Positions 16,211 to 24,253 of a stretch of DNA of 32,118 nucleotides are shown here, in pieces. Source of the DNA: Alphaproteobacteria bacterium (GTDB lineage: Bacteria > Pseudomonadota > Alphaproteobacteria > UBA9655); the NCBI GenBank assembly GCA_013287205.1, contig JABDEE010000010.1, forward strand, positions 1 to 32,118, read 5' to 3'. A program made the position numbers and the translations under genes. The notes under the pieces were generated by a model, which was given only the letters and a program-made list of their open reading frames with translations, made no database searches and had not been told where the DNA came from. Positions within the stretch are counted from its first letter, which is position 1. Every line of letters starts with the position of its first letter.

Positions 16211-17307
16211 TGGGCAACCTCTTCTGTTTTTGGCTTAGCACGACTGAGTTCGGGCAAGGGAAGGTAGGGCAATACTCCTTGGCTTCCTCCACCAGATGTA
16301 ATAAGCTTTGATGTATTTTGAAGAACCGCTTGCATTGTATCGATGTAGAGTCGCGTCCTTGTTACATCCGGTGCTGTTTTGTATTGATCATAAACAGCTT
16401 GGAAGCGGGCCGTTTCTCCATCTACATCCGCCACGACTTCTGCCTTGTACCCTTCTGCGTCCTGGACAATCTTCTTCGCTTGACCCCGGGCGACGGGCAC
16501 AATGGAATTGCGGTAGAATTCTGCTTCATTCCGTTTGCGCTCCATATCTGCCTTGGCACGTTGCACGTCCAGGTAGGCATCGTTGACTTCGCTGGTGGGG
16601 GGCGTGACTTTCAAAAGTTCGACCTGAGAAATTTCAACGCCCAATTTATAATCATCCACAAGTTTCTGGAGCATTTCCCTCAGTTGAATATTAATGTTAC
16701 TCCGCCCTTCCGAGAGCACACGGGCAATGGGAGTTTGGGCAATTACGGCCCGCACGATACTGTCGGCTGCGGCACGAATGGTTGCTTCTGGCGATTCAAC
16801 GTTAAAAAGAAAATCGCCTAAGCTTTTAATTCGCCAGTTCACAGCAAATTGAACATCGGCAATGTTTTCATCTCCCGTTAACATGAGAGCTCCCTCCCCT
16901 CCCAACCCTTCAGTGGTCGCCAGTTGGCCATTCCCACTTGTATTGGTGAGGATATTAATGGAGGTCACATTGCGCACAATGGCTGTCTCGATGGGAATCG
17001 GCAAATGATAGTTAAGACCCGGCTCTGCGGTTCGTACCCATTTCCCAAACCGGAGGACAGCAGCTTCTTCATCTTGTTGAACGGTATAAATGCCTGTAAG
17101 TGCCCACAGGGCAAAGAGAGCGCCTGCAGCCCCTATCAGCAGCTTGTTATTATTGGCGTTGCCACCACTGGCAAAAATCTTTTTGATGTTTTCCTGGCTT
17201 TTTTTCAAAAGAGAGTCAATATCAGGGTCCGCCCGATTTTTTTTCTTTTTCCAAGGGTCCTCCCCTCCTCCTTGTCCCCAAGGTCCCTCGTCATTATTCC
17301 AACTCAT
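16207..17307 (-). CDS. hflK: HflK, membrane protease modulator (SPFH/band 7)
   Basis: Partner of HflC in the FtsH-modulating complex, about 366 residues from the start used here. The N-terminus MSWNNDEGPWGQGGGEDPWK is the Gly/Trp-rich cytoplasmic tail typical of HflK. A membrane helix (LLIGAAGALFALWALTGIY) and the SPFH domain (VQQDEEAAVLRFGKWV, EPGLNYHLPIPIE) follow, then a long helix and a tail with YLPLPELSRAKP. The frame is open to 17409, but an AAAGGGCGTAGGA ribosome site and the family N-terminus favour this Met. It is transcribed divergently from mrp with a gap of only about 70 bases, so the two promoters must be close or overlapping. Confidence 0.94.
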   Translation of the reverse strand: MSWNNDEGPWGQGGGEDPWKKKKNRADPDIDSLLKKSQENIKKIFASGGNANNNKLLIGAAGALFALWALTGIYTVQQDEEAAVLRFGKWVRTAEPGLNYHLPIPIETAIVRNVTSINILTNTSGNGQLATTEGLGGEGALMLTGDENIADVQFAVNWRIKSLGDFLFNVESPEATIRAAADSIVRAVIAQTPIARVLSEGRSNINIQLREMLQKLVDDYKLGVEISQVELLKVTPPTSEVNDAYLDVQRAKADMERKRNEAEFYRNSIVPVARGQAKKIVQDAEGYKAEVVADVDGETARFQAVYDQYKTAPDVTRTRLYIDTMQAVLQNTSKLITSGGGSQGVLPYLPLPELSRAKPKTEEVAQ

Positions 17308-17377
17308 TCCTACGCCCTTTCCATTCATGGACGGCGGGAGTATAACATGCACCATCTCCTCCACGCAATCAGGTTCA

Positions 17378-18409
17378 GTGGTGACTTTAATATCGCAAGT
17401 CTCTTCCACCCTTCAACGAATTATAGACCCCTTGTCTCAAAAAGATATCCTGACAAGTGGCCTTGTGCAGGGTCTCAAAGTCAGCGACCTCGGCGTCGTC
17501 TCCTTTTCTTTAGAGGTTGAGACAGACTATATGGAAGCAGGACTGAAGATAAAAGAACAAGCCGCCGCTCGCTTGAATACGCTTCCTGGTATTACCGATG
17601 TGCAGATTGTTCTCACGGCCTCCCGCAAACCCAAAGCCCACACCCCCTCCCAGGAAGGTCTACCAGGGGTGCGCCACATTATCGCCATTGCCTCTGGTAA
17701 AGGGGGCGTTGGTAAATCCACAACAGCGGTTAATCTCGCCTGCGCCCTTCATTCTCTAGGGCTTAAGGTTGGGATTTTGGATGCGGATATTTATGGGCCC
17801 TCTCTTCCCCGACTTCTGGGCGTCAATGAAAAACCGACCTCTGACGATGGCAAAACCATGAATCCCATTCAGGCCCATGGCCTGAAAGCCATGTCCATTG
17901 GGTTTATGATGGATGAAAAAGCGCCGGTGATCTGGCGCGGCCCCATGGTACAAACCGCCTTCTTGCAAATGCTGCGGCAAGTGAATTGGGGTGATCTTGA
18001 TGTTCTTATCATTGACTTACCACCGGGGACGGGAGATATCCACTTGAGTCTCGCGCAACGGGTAAAGGTGTCAGGCGCTATCATTATTTCCACTCCTCAG
18101 GATTTGGCCTTAGCAGATGCGCGCAAAGCCTATGAGATGTTCCTGAAAGTCAATGTTCCTGTTCTTGGGTTTGTGGAGAATATGAGCTATTTCCTGTGTC
18201 CCCATTGCGAAGGACGGTCTGATATTTTTGAGCATGGCGGTGTTGAAGCAGAAGCAGCTCTCTTAGGCGTCCCCTTCTTAGGAGCGATCCCTTTGCACAT
18301 GGATATTCGGGAGGCTGCAGAAAAAGGAACGCCCCTTGCACCGGACACCCCTCAGGCGAAGATTTATAAAGAATTTGCGGAGAGGGTGTGGGATGCGATC
18401 AGGAATTAG
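17378..18409 (+). CDS. mrp: Mrp/ApbC-type iron-sulfur carrier ATPase
   Basis: A cytoplasmic P-loop ATPase of the Mrp/NBP35 family that carries and delivers Fe-S clusters to apoproteins. The N-terminal MIP18/DUF59-like domain (TLQRIIDPLSQKDILTSGLV) precedes a deviant Walker A (SGKGGVGKSTTAVNLACAL, from residue about 107). DADIYGPSLPRLLG, LIIDLPPGTGDIHL and the cluster-binding CxxC in YFLCPHCEG complete the signature. The start is not certain: GTG at 17378 has a short AGG ribosome site and removes residues atypical of the family, while an in-frame ATG at 17327 lacks one. The gene is divergent from hflK. Confidence 0.92.
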   Translation: MVTLISQVSSTLQRIIDPLSQKDILTSGLVQGLKVSDLGVVSFSLEVETDYMEAGLKIKEQAAARLNTLPGITDVQIVLTASRKPKAHTPSQEGLPGVRHIIAIASGKGGVGKSTTAVNLACALHSLGLKVGILDADIYGPSLPRLLGVNEKPTSDDGKTMNPIQAHGLKAMSIGFMMDEKAPVIWRGPMVQTAFLQMLRQVNWGDLDVLIIDLPPGTGDIHLSLAQRVKVSGAIIISTPQDLALADARKAYEMFLKVNVPVLGFVENMSYFLCPHCEGRSDIFEHGGVEAEAALLGVPFLGAIPLHMDIREAAEKGTPLAPDTPQAKIYKEFAERVWDAIRN

Positions 18410-18440
18410 CACTTCGTGGGCAATGGCCATCTGTTAATTC

Positions 18441-18470
18441 TTGTACAAAAAGCTAACTTTTGTGTATACT
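18441..18470 (+). promoter_or_regulatory. Predicted promoter of the zeta toxin-antitoxin pair
   Basis: TTGTAC and TATACT are separated by 18 bases, about 20 bases before the antitoxin start. The spacer holds a near-palindrome (ACAAAAAG...CTTTTGT), a plausible operator for autoregulation by the antitoxin or complex. This is a prediction from sequence only. Confidence 0.5.
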
Positions 18471-18490
18471 GCTAAACAAGGAGAGTGCAC

Positions 18491-18736
18491 ATGACAACTC
18501 AAACAACCGCTCGCAAAGTGGGATATTTTTCAAAAGAAACCCCTCTGAGCCCCTTTGGACAGCGCATCGTTCGCAACGGTCGTAAGGCAGCTAAGGCCGC
18601 AATTTCAAAACATAAAGCGATGGGGAATCCTATTTACTACGTGGAAAAAGAGATTCTGGTTAAAGAGTTAGCTGATGGAACACGGTATGCGGTTAAAGTC
18701 TCGAAAGCAGAAATCCATCATCTCTACCAACTCTGA
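18491..18736 (+). CDS. Small basic protein, probable antitoxin partner of the zeta-like toxin
   Basis: An 81-residue protein starting MTTQTTARKVGYFSKETPLS, rich in Lys, Arg and Ala, and ending in a segment with VEKEILVKELADGTRYAVKV. I know no named domain for it. Its role is inferred from context: it precedes and overlaps, by 62 bases in another frame, a zeta-toxin-like kinase, the usual arrangement of a toxin-antitoxin pair. The AAGGAGA ribosome site 5-6 bases before the ATG at 18491 is strong and decides the start. A predicted promoter lies directly upstream. Confidence 0.7.
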   Translation: MTTQTTARKVGYFSKETPLSPFGQRIVRNGRKAAKAAISKHKAMGNPIYYVEKEILVKELADGTRYAVKVSKAEIHHLYQL

Positions 18737-19301
18737 GGTTTCTCCCTGGTTTTGGCTGATTGCAGGACCGAATGGCGCGGGGAAGTCTACGTGGGCTGAA
18801 CTCCCTCCCAACCGTGCGATGATCGGCGATATTCCTATTCTCAACCCCGATCATTTTATTGAGCCCTACACTTCCCTTCCTGTATCACCTTTAACTGCTG
18901 GCAAGCATATTCTCCAAACAATCAACCATCTTGTAGATACGCAGAAAAGTTTTGCAGTGGAAACAACTCTTTCTGGATCACATTATCTTCGCCTTGCGCA
19001 CAGGCTCAAAGCCAGCGGGTGGATGATGGGCGTTGTGTTTATAGGGCTGAAAGACGAAAATACCTGTGTAACACGCGTACAAGAAAGGAAAGAGAGTGGT
19101 GGCCATGATATCCCATTAGAGGATATTTTAAGACGCTATCAAAGGAGCTTAAATCATATTCCCATCCTTCTCGAAATAGCTGACTACATGATTGTCCTTG
19201 ATAATTCCATAAATTATACCCACCTGCTCGAATCCACGAATGCGCATATGTTGACGGAAAAAGAGCTTCCTCTGTGGTTGTCTTCTGTTCTTACAATATG
19301 A
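18675..19301 (+). CDS. Zeta-toxin-like P-loop kinase
   Basis: A protein of about 208 residues of the zeta toxin/AAA_33 family. Zeta toxins phosphorylate UDP-N-acetylglucosamine and so block peptidoglycan synthesis; other substrates are known in related families. It has the Walker A GPNGAGKSTW (residues 31-40), the acidic NPDHF region and ETTLSG. The conserved Arg/His stretch RVQERKESGGHDIP is followed by ILRRYQRSLNHIPIL. The N-terminus is uncertain because the frame overlaps the antitoxin gene; Met5 at 18687 is an alternative, and a start just after the overlap cannot be excluded. The pair sits directly upstream of sdhC. Confidence 0.87.
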   Translation: MEHGMRLKSRKQKSIISTNSEVSPWFWLIAGPNGAGKSTWAELPPNRAMIGDIPILNPDHFIEPYTSLPVSPLTAGKHILQTINHLVDTQKSFAVETTLSGSHYLRLAHRLKASGWMMGVVFIGLKDENTCVTRVQERKESGGHDIPLEDILRRYQRSLNHIPILLEIADYMIVLDNSINYTHLLESTNAHMLTEKELPLWLSSVLTI

Positions 19302-19321
19302 ATTACACTCCCCTCCCAACA

Positions 19322-19350
19322 TTGACTCTCCCCAATCCCTACGCTACCTT
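19322..19350 (+). promoter_or_regulatory. Predicted promoter of the sdh operon
   Basis: TTGACT (19322-19327) and TACCTT (19345-19350) are separated by 17 bases, 35 bases before the sdhC start. The -35 match is good and the -10 match is moderate. It lies in the 84-base gap after the zeta-like toxin gene. Confidence 0.4.
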
Positions 19351-19385
19351 GTGGAACAAGAATAAAAACCACTTAAGGTCCCCTT

Positions 19386-19793
19386 ATGACGACCCCTCCG
19401 AAGCGACCGAGACCTTTATCTCCCCACTTAGGCGTCTATAAACCCCAGATCACCTCTGTGCTCTCCATCCTTCACCGGGCAACAGGAATTGTGCTCTATG
19501 GCGGGAGTTTCCTGTGGGTCTTATGGCTTGTGGCTATTGCGTGCGGACGTGACGCTTACGAGCAGCTTCAAGATTTTTTTCTGCATCCCGTGGGGCTTAT
19601 TGTTTTGCTGGGGTGGTCCTTCTCTTTCTTCTATCACTTCTGTAATGGACTGCGTCACCTGAGGTGGGACAGAGGATATGGCTACACGCTCCCCGCCGTT
19701 CGCTTCAGTGGATGGCTTGTTGTGGGAGGGTCGTTTTTTCTCACCCTCTTCGCCTGGATGATCGGGATTTTTTGTGAGGAGGTTTGGTTATGA
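19386..19793 (+). CDS. sdhC: Succinate dehydrogenase cytochrome b556 subunit
   Basis: A 135-residue membrane anchor of complex II that helps bind heme b and ubiquinone. It has the family signature RPLSPHLGVYKPQITSVLSI followed by LHRATG, three membrane helices, and FYHFCNGLRHLRWD, which includes the heme-ligand His region. An AAGG ribosome site lies about 8 bases before the ATG. The stop overlaps the sdhD start as ATGA. It is the first gene of sdhCDA. Confidence 0.95.
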   Translation: MTTPPKRPRPLSPHLGVYKPQITSVLSILHRATGIVLYGGSFLWVLWLVAIACGRDAYEQLQDFFLHPVGLIVLLGWSFSFFYHFCNGLRHLRWDRGYGYTLPAVRFSGWLVVGGSFFLTLFAWMIGIFCEEVWL

Positions 19794-20116
19794 AGCCCGC
19801 TCTCTTCCATTGGCTCGCCCAACGTATCACGGCCGTTTTCCTTCTTCCTTTAAGCCTGTGGTTTGTCACCTCCTTTGTGATTCTCCTTGCTGCTCCTTTT
19901 GACCAAGTACAAACATGGCTGACCTCTCCTTGGCATGCGACCTTTGCCTCCCTTTTTGTCGCTTTGGTTTTCTACCATGGTGCTTTGGGCATGCAGGTGA
20001 TTTGGGAGGATTATGTTAAACAGCCACGTCCTCTGATTTGGCTGACCAACGGGGTGAGTGTCCTCTTCACGCTGCTCGGCATTGCAGCCATTTTGAAAGT
20101 CTACCTCATCTCATGA
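19790..20116 (+). CDS. sdhD: Succinate dehydrogenase hydrophobic membrane anchor
   Basis: The second membrane anchor of complex II, 108 residues. [20 protein letters not shown] matches the SdhD start with its W-x-x-QR-x-TA quinone-site region. The segment [16 protein letters not shown] carries the heme-axial His. Three membrane helices are seen. GAGGAGG is 7 bases before the ATG at 19790, which beats the longer TTG start at 19784. It overlaps sdhC and sdhA by 4 bases each, so it is coupled on both sides. Confidence 0.94.
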   Translation: MKPALFHWLAQRITAVFLLPLSLWFVTSFVILLAAPFDQVQTWLTSPWHATFASLFVALVFYHGALGMQVIWEDYVKQPRPLIWLTNGVSVLFTLLGIAAILKVYLIS

Positions 20117-21897
20117 AGGGCTACACAATCATTGACCATACCTATGATGTCGTCGTTGTGGGGGCCGGAGGGGCTGGTTTGCGGGCAACCTTGGGCATGG
20201 CCGCTCAAAACCTGACAACCGCGTGTATTACTAAAGTCTTCCCCACCCGGAGTCATACGGTTGCTGCCAAGGGCGGCATCAGTGCAGCCCTGGACAACAT
20301 GGGAGATGGTGATACCTGGCGCTTCCATATGTACGATACGGTGAAGGGATCGGACTGGCTGGGGGATCAAGACGCCATCGAATACATGTGCCGGAATGCC
20401 ATTCCTGCTGTGATTGAGCTCGAGCATATGGGGGTGCCCTTCTCCCGCACCAAAAAGGGGAAAATTTATCAGCGACGCTTTGGGGGGCACACGTTGGATT
20501 ATGGCAAGGAGATGGCCCACCGGGCATGTGCGGTTGCGGATCGCACGGGTCATGCGATTTTGCACACCCTCTACCAACAATCTCTTAAGCACAACGCCAC
20601 CTTTTTCAATGAGTGTTTCGCCCTGGATCTCATCATGGATGAAGAAGGGGTGTGTCGTGGGGTGATGGCTTGGAACTTGGAAGACGGTACCCTCCATCGC
20701 TTTGCAGCTCATATTGTCGTCATGGCGACAGGCGGCTACGGACGGGCCTACTTTTCCTGCACCTCTGCCCATACCTGCACAGGAGATGGGAATGCCATGA
20801 TCCTACGTGCGGGCCTACCTCTCCAGGATATGGAATTTGTTCAGTTTCACCCCACAGGCATTTATGGTGCGGGTTGTTTACTCTCAGAAGGCGCGCGCGG
20901 CGAAGGGGGTTACCTTACTAACAGCGAGGGTGAACGTTTTATGGAACGCTATGCCCCTGTTGCGAAAGATCTCGCCTCACGGGATGTGGTCAGTCGAGCG
21001 ATTACGGTTGAGATTAAGGAAGGACGGGGGGTAGGCCCCCTGAAGGACCACGTGAACCTTCATATTGAACACTTGGACCCTGAGGCCCATCATCGCCTTC
21101 CCGGCATTACGGAAATTGCTCGTATCTTTGCAAACGTCGATGCGGCAAAAGACCCCATCCCTGTGATTCCCACAGTTCATTATAATATGGGCGGGATCCC
21201 GACCAACCACTTTGCAGAGGTCCTCAATCCCACTCCTGAAAACCCAGAACAAGTGACGCCGGGTCTCATGGCGATTGGCGAAGCCGCGTGTGTGTCTGTC
21301 CATGGGGCGAACCGCTTAGGAACCAACTCTCTTTTGGATCTCGTGGTCTTTGGTCGTGCTGCGGCTATCCGAGCCCGCGAACTTATTGAGAAAGGAGCCA
21401 AGGTAAAACCTCTGCGCCCTTCTGATGGGGAAGCGATTATCGCAAAATTTGATTCTCTTCGCCATGCCAAAGGATCCTTGAAAGTGGCAGACATACGGCT
21501 CAATCTCCAACGGGCCATGCAGATGCACTGCGGCGTCTTTCGCACAGCCGAACACCTTCAAGAGGGCATCAACAAAATCAAAGAAATCGCGGCCTCTTAT
21601 CAGGACATCCATCTCAGCGACACTTCCTTGATCTGGAATAGTGATTTGGTGGAGGCGCTTGAGCTGGAGAACCTCATCCAACAATCCCTGGTCACGATTG
21701 AATCTGCCCTTAACCGCACAGAAAGCCGCGGTGCCCATGCCCGTGATGACTATCCGGAGCGGAATGATGTGAATTGGCTCACCCATACGATTGCGCATCT
21801 CAAAGGCGATTCGGTTTCCTTCACTTACCGCCCCGTCCATCTGTACACCCTCACCCCTGAGGTTGAGGTCATTCCCCCGAAGCCGCGTGTTTATTAA
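20113..21897 (+). CDS. sdhA: Succinate dehydrogenase flavoprotein subunit
   Basis: The catalytic subunit of complex II (594 residues) oxidises succinate to fumarate and passes electrons to FAD. It has the dinucleotide-binding [17 protein letters not shown] and the covalent-FAD His in [16 protein letters not shown]. Active-site regions include [20 protein letters not shown] and the segment [10 protein letters not shown], and the C-terminal [14 protein letters not shown] is conserved. The start at the ATGA overlap with sdhD gives the normal N-terminus; the frame is open 25 codons further into sdhD, which is not used. Instead of sdhB, the next genes are a toxin-antitoxin pair. Confidence 0.97.
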   Translation: MKGYTIIDHTYDVVVVGAGGAGLRATLGMAAQNLTTACITKVFPTRSHTVAAKGGISAALDNMGDGDTWRFHMYDTVKGSDWLGDQDAIEYMCRNAIPAVIELEHMGVPFSRTKKGKIYQRRFGGHTLDYGKEMAHRACAVADRTGHAILHTLYQQSLKHNATFFNECFALDLIMDEEGVCRGVMAWNLEDGTLHRFAAHIVVMATGGYGRAYFSCTSAHTCTGDGNAMILRAGLPLQDMEFVQFHPTGIYGAGCLLSEGARGEGGYLTNSEGERFMERYAPVAKDLASRDVVSRAITVEIKEGRGVGPLKDHVNLHIEHLDPEAHHRLPGITEIARIFANVDAAKDPIPVIPTVHYNMGGIPTNHFAEVLNPTPENPEQVTPGLMAIGEAACVSVHGANRLGTNSLLDLVVFGRAAAIRARELIEKGAKVKPLRPSDGEAIIAKFDSLRHAKGSLKVADIRLNLQRAMQMHCGVFRTAEHLQEGINKIKEIAASYQDIHLSDTSLIWNSDLVEALELENLIQQSLVTIESALNRTESRGAHARDDYPERNDVNWLTHTIAHLKGDSVSFTYRPVHLYTLTPEVEVIPPKPRVY

Positions 21898-21901
21898 AAA
21901 G

Positions 21902-21931
21902 TTGCGAGGCAATGTATATTTATGGTACAAT
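21902..21931 (+). promoter_or_regulatory. Predicted promoter of the RelE-type toxin-antitoxin pair
   Basis: TTGCGA and TACAAT are separated by 18 bases, beginning 4 bases after the sdhA stop. AAGGAGGAG, a very strong ribosome site, follows at 21940-21948. This suggests that the pair can be transcribed on its own, and that sdhB could be served from here too. Confidence 0.5.
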
Positions 21932-21953
21932 TAAAAGATAAGGAGGAGTAACT

Positions 21954-22187
21954 ATGATGAACCTTATTATCCCAACTGATCTCGGTGAGCGTCTTGCTTT
22001 TCTCGCAGGGAAAGCACACATCCCACAGAATGAATATGCTCTCGATGCTTTGGCAGAAATTTTAGAGGACCGGGAGGATCTTCTCGAAGCTATCGAAATC
22101 TTAGAGCGCGTTAAAAGTGGAGAAGAAAAGCTAATTCCTTGGGAGGAAGTAAAAAAACAATATGAAGAAACCCATCCCACCCATTAA
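21954..22187 (+). CDS. Antitoxin, ribbon-helix-helix-like
   Basis: A 77-residue protein resembling short RHH antitoxins (RelB/CopG type). An N-terminal strand and helix (NLIIPTDLGERLAFLAGKAH) and a second helix (NEYALDALAEILEDREDLLE) are followed by an acidic C-terminal tail that would wrap the toxin. It overlaps the RelE/ParE-type toxin gene by 26 bases. The first or second Met could be the start; the AAGGAGGAG site fits both. The antitoxin would bind the promoter and neutralise the toxin. Assignment rests on pattern and context. Confidence 0.82.
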   Translation: MMNLIIPTDLGERLAFLAGKAHIPQNEYALDALAEILEDREDLLEAIEILERVKSGEEKLIPWEEVKKQYEETHPTH

Positions 22188-22467
22188 ATGGGACATCATA
22201 TATACGGAACATGCAAATCGATCATTTAAAAAGCTCGATAGGCCTGCGTATGTTAAAATCCGGCATTTTATTGATGAAACACTTCGAAGGGAGCCGTATC
22301 CGCGTCGTCTCGGCTATGCTCTTTCTGGTATGCGAGGCGTATGGCGCTATCGAGTCGGGGAATATCGGTTGATTTGCGAAATTCATGATGACAAATTAAC
22401 CATTGTGGCGATTCATGTTGGCCATCGTCAAAATGTCTATAAAAAGCTTCATCTTGTAAAATCATAG
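22162..22467 (+). CDS. RelE/ParE-family toxin
   Basis: A 101-residue RelE/StbE-like protein. The family shape is visible: IIYTEHANRSFKKLDRPAYV at the N-terminus, then GYALSGMRGVWRYRVGEYRL, then ICEIHDDKLTIVAIHVGHRQ. RelE toxins cleave ribosome-bound mRNA, while ParE relatives poison gyrase; RelE is more likely given the central RYRVGEYR segment. It overlaps the antitoxin gene and ends 6 bases before sdhB, so the pair sits inside the succinate dehydrogenase operon. Confidence 0.88.
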   Translation: MKKPIPPIKWDIIYTEHANRSFKKLDRPAYVKIRHFIDETLRREPYPRRLGYALSGMRGVWRYRVGEYRLICEIHDDKLTIVAIHVGHRQNVYKKLHLVKS

Positions 22468-22473
22468 GCACCC

Positions 22474-23292
22474 ATGACCCACTTTCGCCTTCCTCCTGAT
22501 TCTCGTGTTCAAAAGGGATTTACATACCCTTCTCCAACCCAAAGTCCGCATATGCGGACCTTCCAAGTGTATCGCTATGACCCGGATTCAGATGCCAATC
22601 CCCGCTACGACACCTTTGAGCTTAACATGGATGCGTGCGGCCCGATGGTGCTGGATGCGCTGATTAAAATTAAGAATGAGGTCGATCCCTCCCTTACTTT
22701 CCGCAGGTCTTGCCGGGAGGGAATCTGTGGGTCTTGCGCCATGAACATTGATGGCACCAATACACTGGCTTGCATTAAGCCCCTTGCAGCGTGTGCCGAG
22801 AAGATCAAAATCACTCCCCTCCCCCATCTTTATGTGATTAAAGATTTGGTGGCGGATTTGAGCTTTGCTTACGCTCAATATACCTCTGTTAAACCTTGGC
22901 TCCAGACAAAAACCGCTCCTCCCCCTGACAAAGAACGCCTCCAAAGTCCTGAGGAACGCGAAAAGCTCGATGGACTTTGGGAGTGTATCCTCTGCTTTTG
23001 TTGCACGACCAGCTGCCCCAGTTACTGGTGGAATGGGGATAAATATTTAGGCCCCGCAACCCTCCTGCAATCCTACCGGTGGATGGCAGATAGCCGAGAT
23101 GAGGCCACCCCTGAGAGGCTTGATGCCCTCGACGATCCCTTCAAACTTTACCGCTGCCATACCATCATGAACTGCACCACGACCTGTCCTAAGGGATTGA
23201 ATCCCGCCAAGGCGATTGGGGAGATTAAGAAGAAAATGGTTTCTACCAGAAGTCAGGAGACAGGAGACAGGAGTCAGAAAATACAATCCTGA
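22474..23292 (+). CDS. sdhB: Succinate dehydrogenase iron-sulfur subunit, with repeat-derived C-terminal tail
   Basis: The electron-transfer subunit of complex II, 272 residues. The [2Fe-2S] ligands are Cys80, Cys85, Cys88 and Cys100 (CREGICGSC and the following NTLAC). The [4Fe-4S] and [3Fe-4S] ligands lie in [16 protein letters not shown] (Cys171-Cys181) and [14 protein letters not shown] (Cys228, 234, 238). The normal protein should end soon after [15 protein letters not shown]. Here about 15 residues, [15 protein letters not shown], follow; they are translated from an intergenic-type CAGGAGTCAG repeat. The gene is separated from sdhA by a toxin-antitoxin pair and has only a weak ribosome site (AGG). 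It is probably functional because all cluster ligands are present. Confidence 0.96.
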   Translation: MTHFRLPPDSRVQKGFTYPSPTQSPHMRTFQVYRYDPDSDANPRYDTFELNMDACGPMVLDALIKIKNEVDPSLTFRRSCREGICGSCAMNIDGTNTLACIKPLAACAEKIKITPLPHLYVIKDLVADLSFAYAQYTSVKPWLQTKTAPPPDKERLQSPEEREKLDGLWECILCFCCTTSCPSYWWNGDKYLGPATLLQSYRWMADSRDEATPERLDALDDPFKLYRCHTIMNCTTTCPKGLNPAKAIGEIKKKMVSTRSQETGDRSQKIQS

Positions 23293-23314
23293 TCCATGAT
23301 TTCTGTTTCCTGAC
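23246..23314. repeat. CAGGAGTCAG-type repeat with inverted arm at the 3' end of sdhB
   Basis: Tandem variants of CAGGAGACAGGAGTCAG span the sdhB stop codon. GTCAGGAGACAG (23252-23263) pairs at 11 of 12 positions with CTGTTTCCTGAC (23303-23314), so it can form a hairpin. The same simple repeat reappears after recN at the right edge of the window. Confidence 0.65.
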
Positions 23315-23364
23315 ACCTAATAACCATATATTATGCACCCTATCACCATGAAAGGATATGAACC

Positions 23365-24174
23365 ATGACACTCTCTTACTCACGCCTTCTTCTCTGCGTT
23401 TCACTTGCAACCATGACACTTGCCAATACGTCTCTTCTTGCAGAACCTGCAGAAAAGGCTCCTGCATCCACCGCGTTTACACCGGCTCAAATCAAAGAAC
23501 TGGATGTCCTGATCACCGCATTCTTAGTGAACCATCCGGACGTTGTGATGACGTCTCTTCAAGCGGGCGCCGAAAAGCAGCAACAAGAAGAAATCAAGAA
23601 AATGGAAACTGCCGTTCAAGGCCAGATGGAAGCTCTCTTTAACGACAAAGAGACGCCTTTCTTGGGAAATGTAGCGGGTGCTCAATCACTCGTTGTTTTC
23701 TTTGATCCTTATTGTGGGCATTGCAGGAAGTTTCATAAAGAGCTCACGCCTGTTGTGGAGAAGAATAAGGACCTTAAAGTCCTGTTGAACGATATTCCCA
23801 TTATGGGTCCTCAGTCGATCCTGGCCGTGCAGGCGATGCTTGCTGCAAAGGCGCAAGGCAAGTACGACGAATTTCAGAAGGCTCTTTTTGCGCTTGAGGA
23901 GCCCGCTTCTGAAAAGAAACTCATGAAGATCGCAAAATCCTTAGGCCTTGATACAAAAAAATTCAAAGCGGATATGAAGGGCCCTGCGGTTAAAAAGCGG
24001 ATTGAGCATCTTATGAAGCTTACCAAAACAATTGGCATCACGGGCACGCCCACACTGATTATTAATCAAAAGAAAGTTGTGCCTGGGTACTTGTCTTCTG
24101 AGGAGCTTGAAAAAGAACTCAAAGGGGAGAAGAAAGAAGAAGAAAAGAAGACCTCTTCCGATAAAAAGCAATAA
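23365..24174 (+). CDS. DsbA/Com1-like exported thiol-disulfide oxidoreductase
   Basis: A 269-residue exported protein with a thioredoxin fold. It has a signal peptide (LLLCVSLATMTLANTSLLA) and an N-terminal helical dimerisation-like stretch (about 45-95). The redox motif CGHC is at residues 117-120 (VVFFDPYCGHCRKFH), with the cis-Pro loop ITGTPTLIINQKKVVPGYLS. The overall plan matches the DsbA/Com1/ScsC group rather than classical DsbA. It would form or isomerise disulfides in periplasmic proteins. The C-terminal tail is Lys/Glu-rich (KGEKKEEEKKTSSDKKQ) and probably disordered. AAGG lies 9 bases before the ATG. It is followed by a strong terminator. Confidence 0.9.
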   Translation: MTLSYSRLLLCVSLATMTLANTSLLAEPAEKAPASTAFTPAQIKELDVLITAFLVNHPDVVMTSLQAGAEKQQQEEIKKMETAVQGQMEALFNDKETPFLGNVAGAQSLVVFFDPYCGHCRKFHKELTPVVEKNKDLKVLLNDIPIMGPQSILAVQAMLAAKAQGKYDEFQKALFALEEPASEKKLMKIAKSLGLDTKKFKADMKGPAVKKRIEHLMKLTKTIGITGTPTLIINQKKVVPGYLSSEELEKELKGEKKEEEKKTSSDKKQ

Positions 24175-24183
24175 GGAGTCTTA

Positions 24184-24253
24184 GCCCTCTCGGCTTACAA
24201 GCTTTAACATTTGGTGTTCAAATGAAGAGCTTGTAAGTCGAGGGCACTTTTTT
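24184..24253 (+). terminator. Rho-independent terminator after the DsbA-like gene
   Basis: A long stem formed by GCCCTCTCGGCTTACAAGCT (24184-24203) and AGCTTGTAAGTCGAGGGC (24228-24245) is followed by ACTTTTTT. The stem starts 9 bases after the stop codon. The minus-strand gene from the right ends at 24252; the hairpin could also stop that transcript, but there is no T-run in that direction. Confidence 0.85.

Noticed and set aside
20101-20772. 223-codon minus-strand frame opposite sdhA
   Set aside because: It is antisense to the well-supported sdhA gene, with no family pattern and no ribosome site; an ordinary shadow frame of a codon-biased gene.
21316-21930. 204-codon minus-strand frame opposite the end of sdhA
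   Set aside because: Shadow of sdhA; its start region coincides with the promoter of the toxin-antitoxin pair on the other strand.
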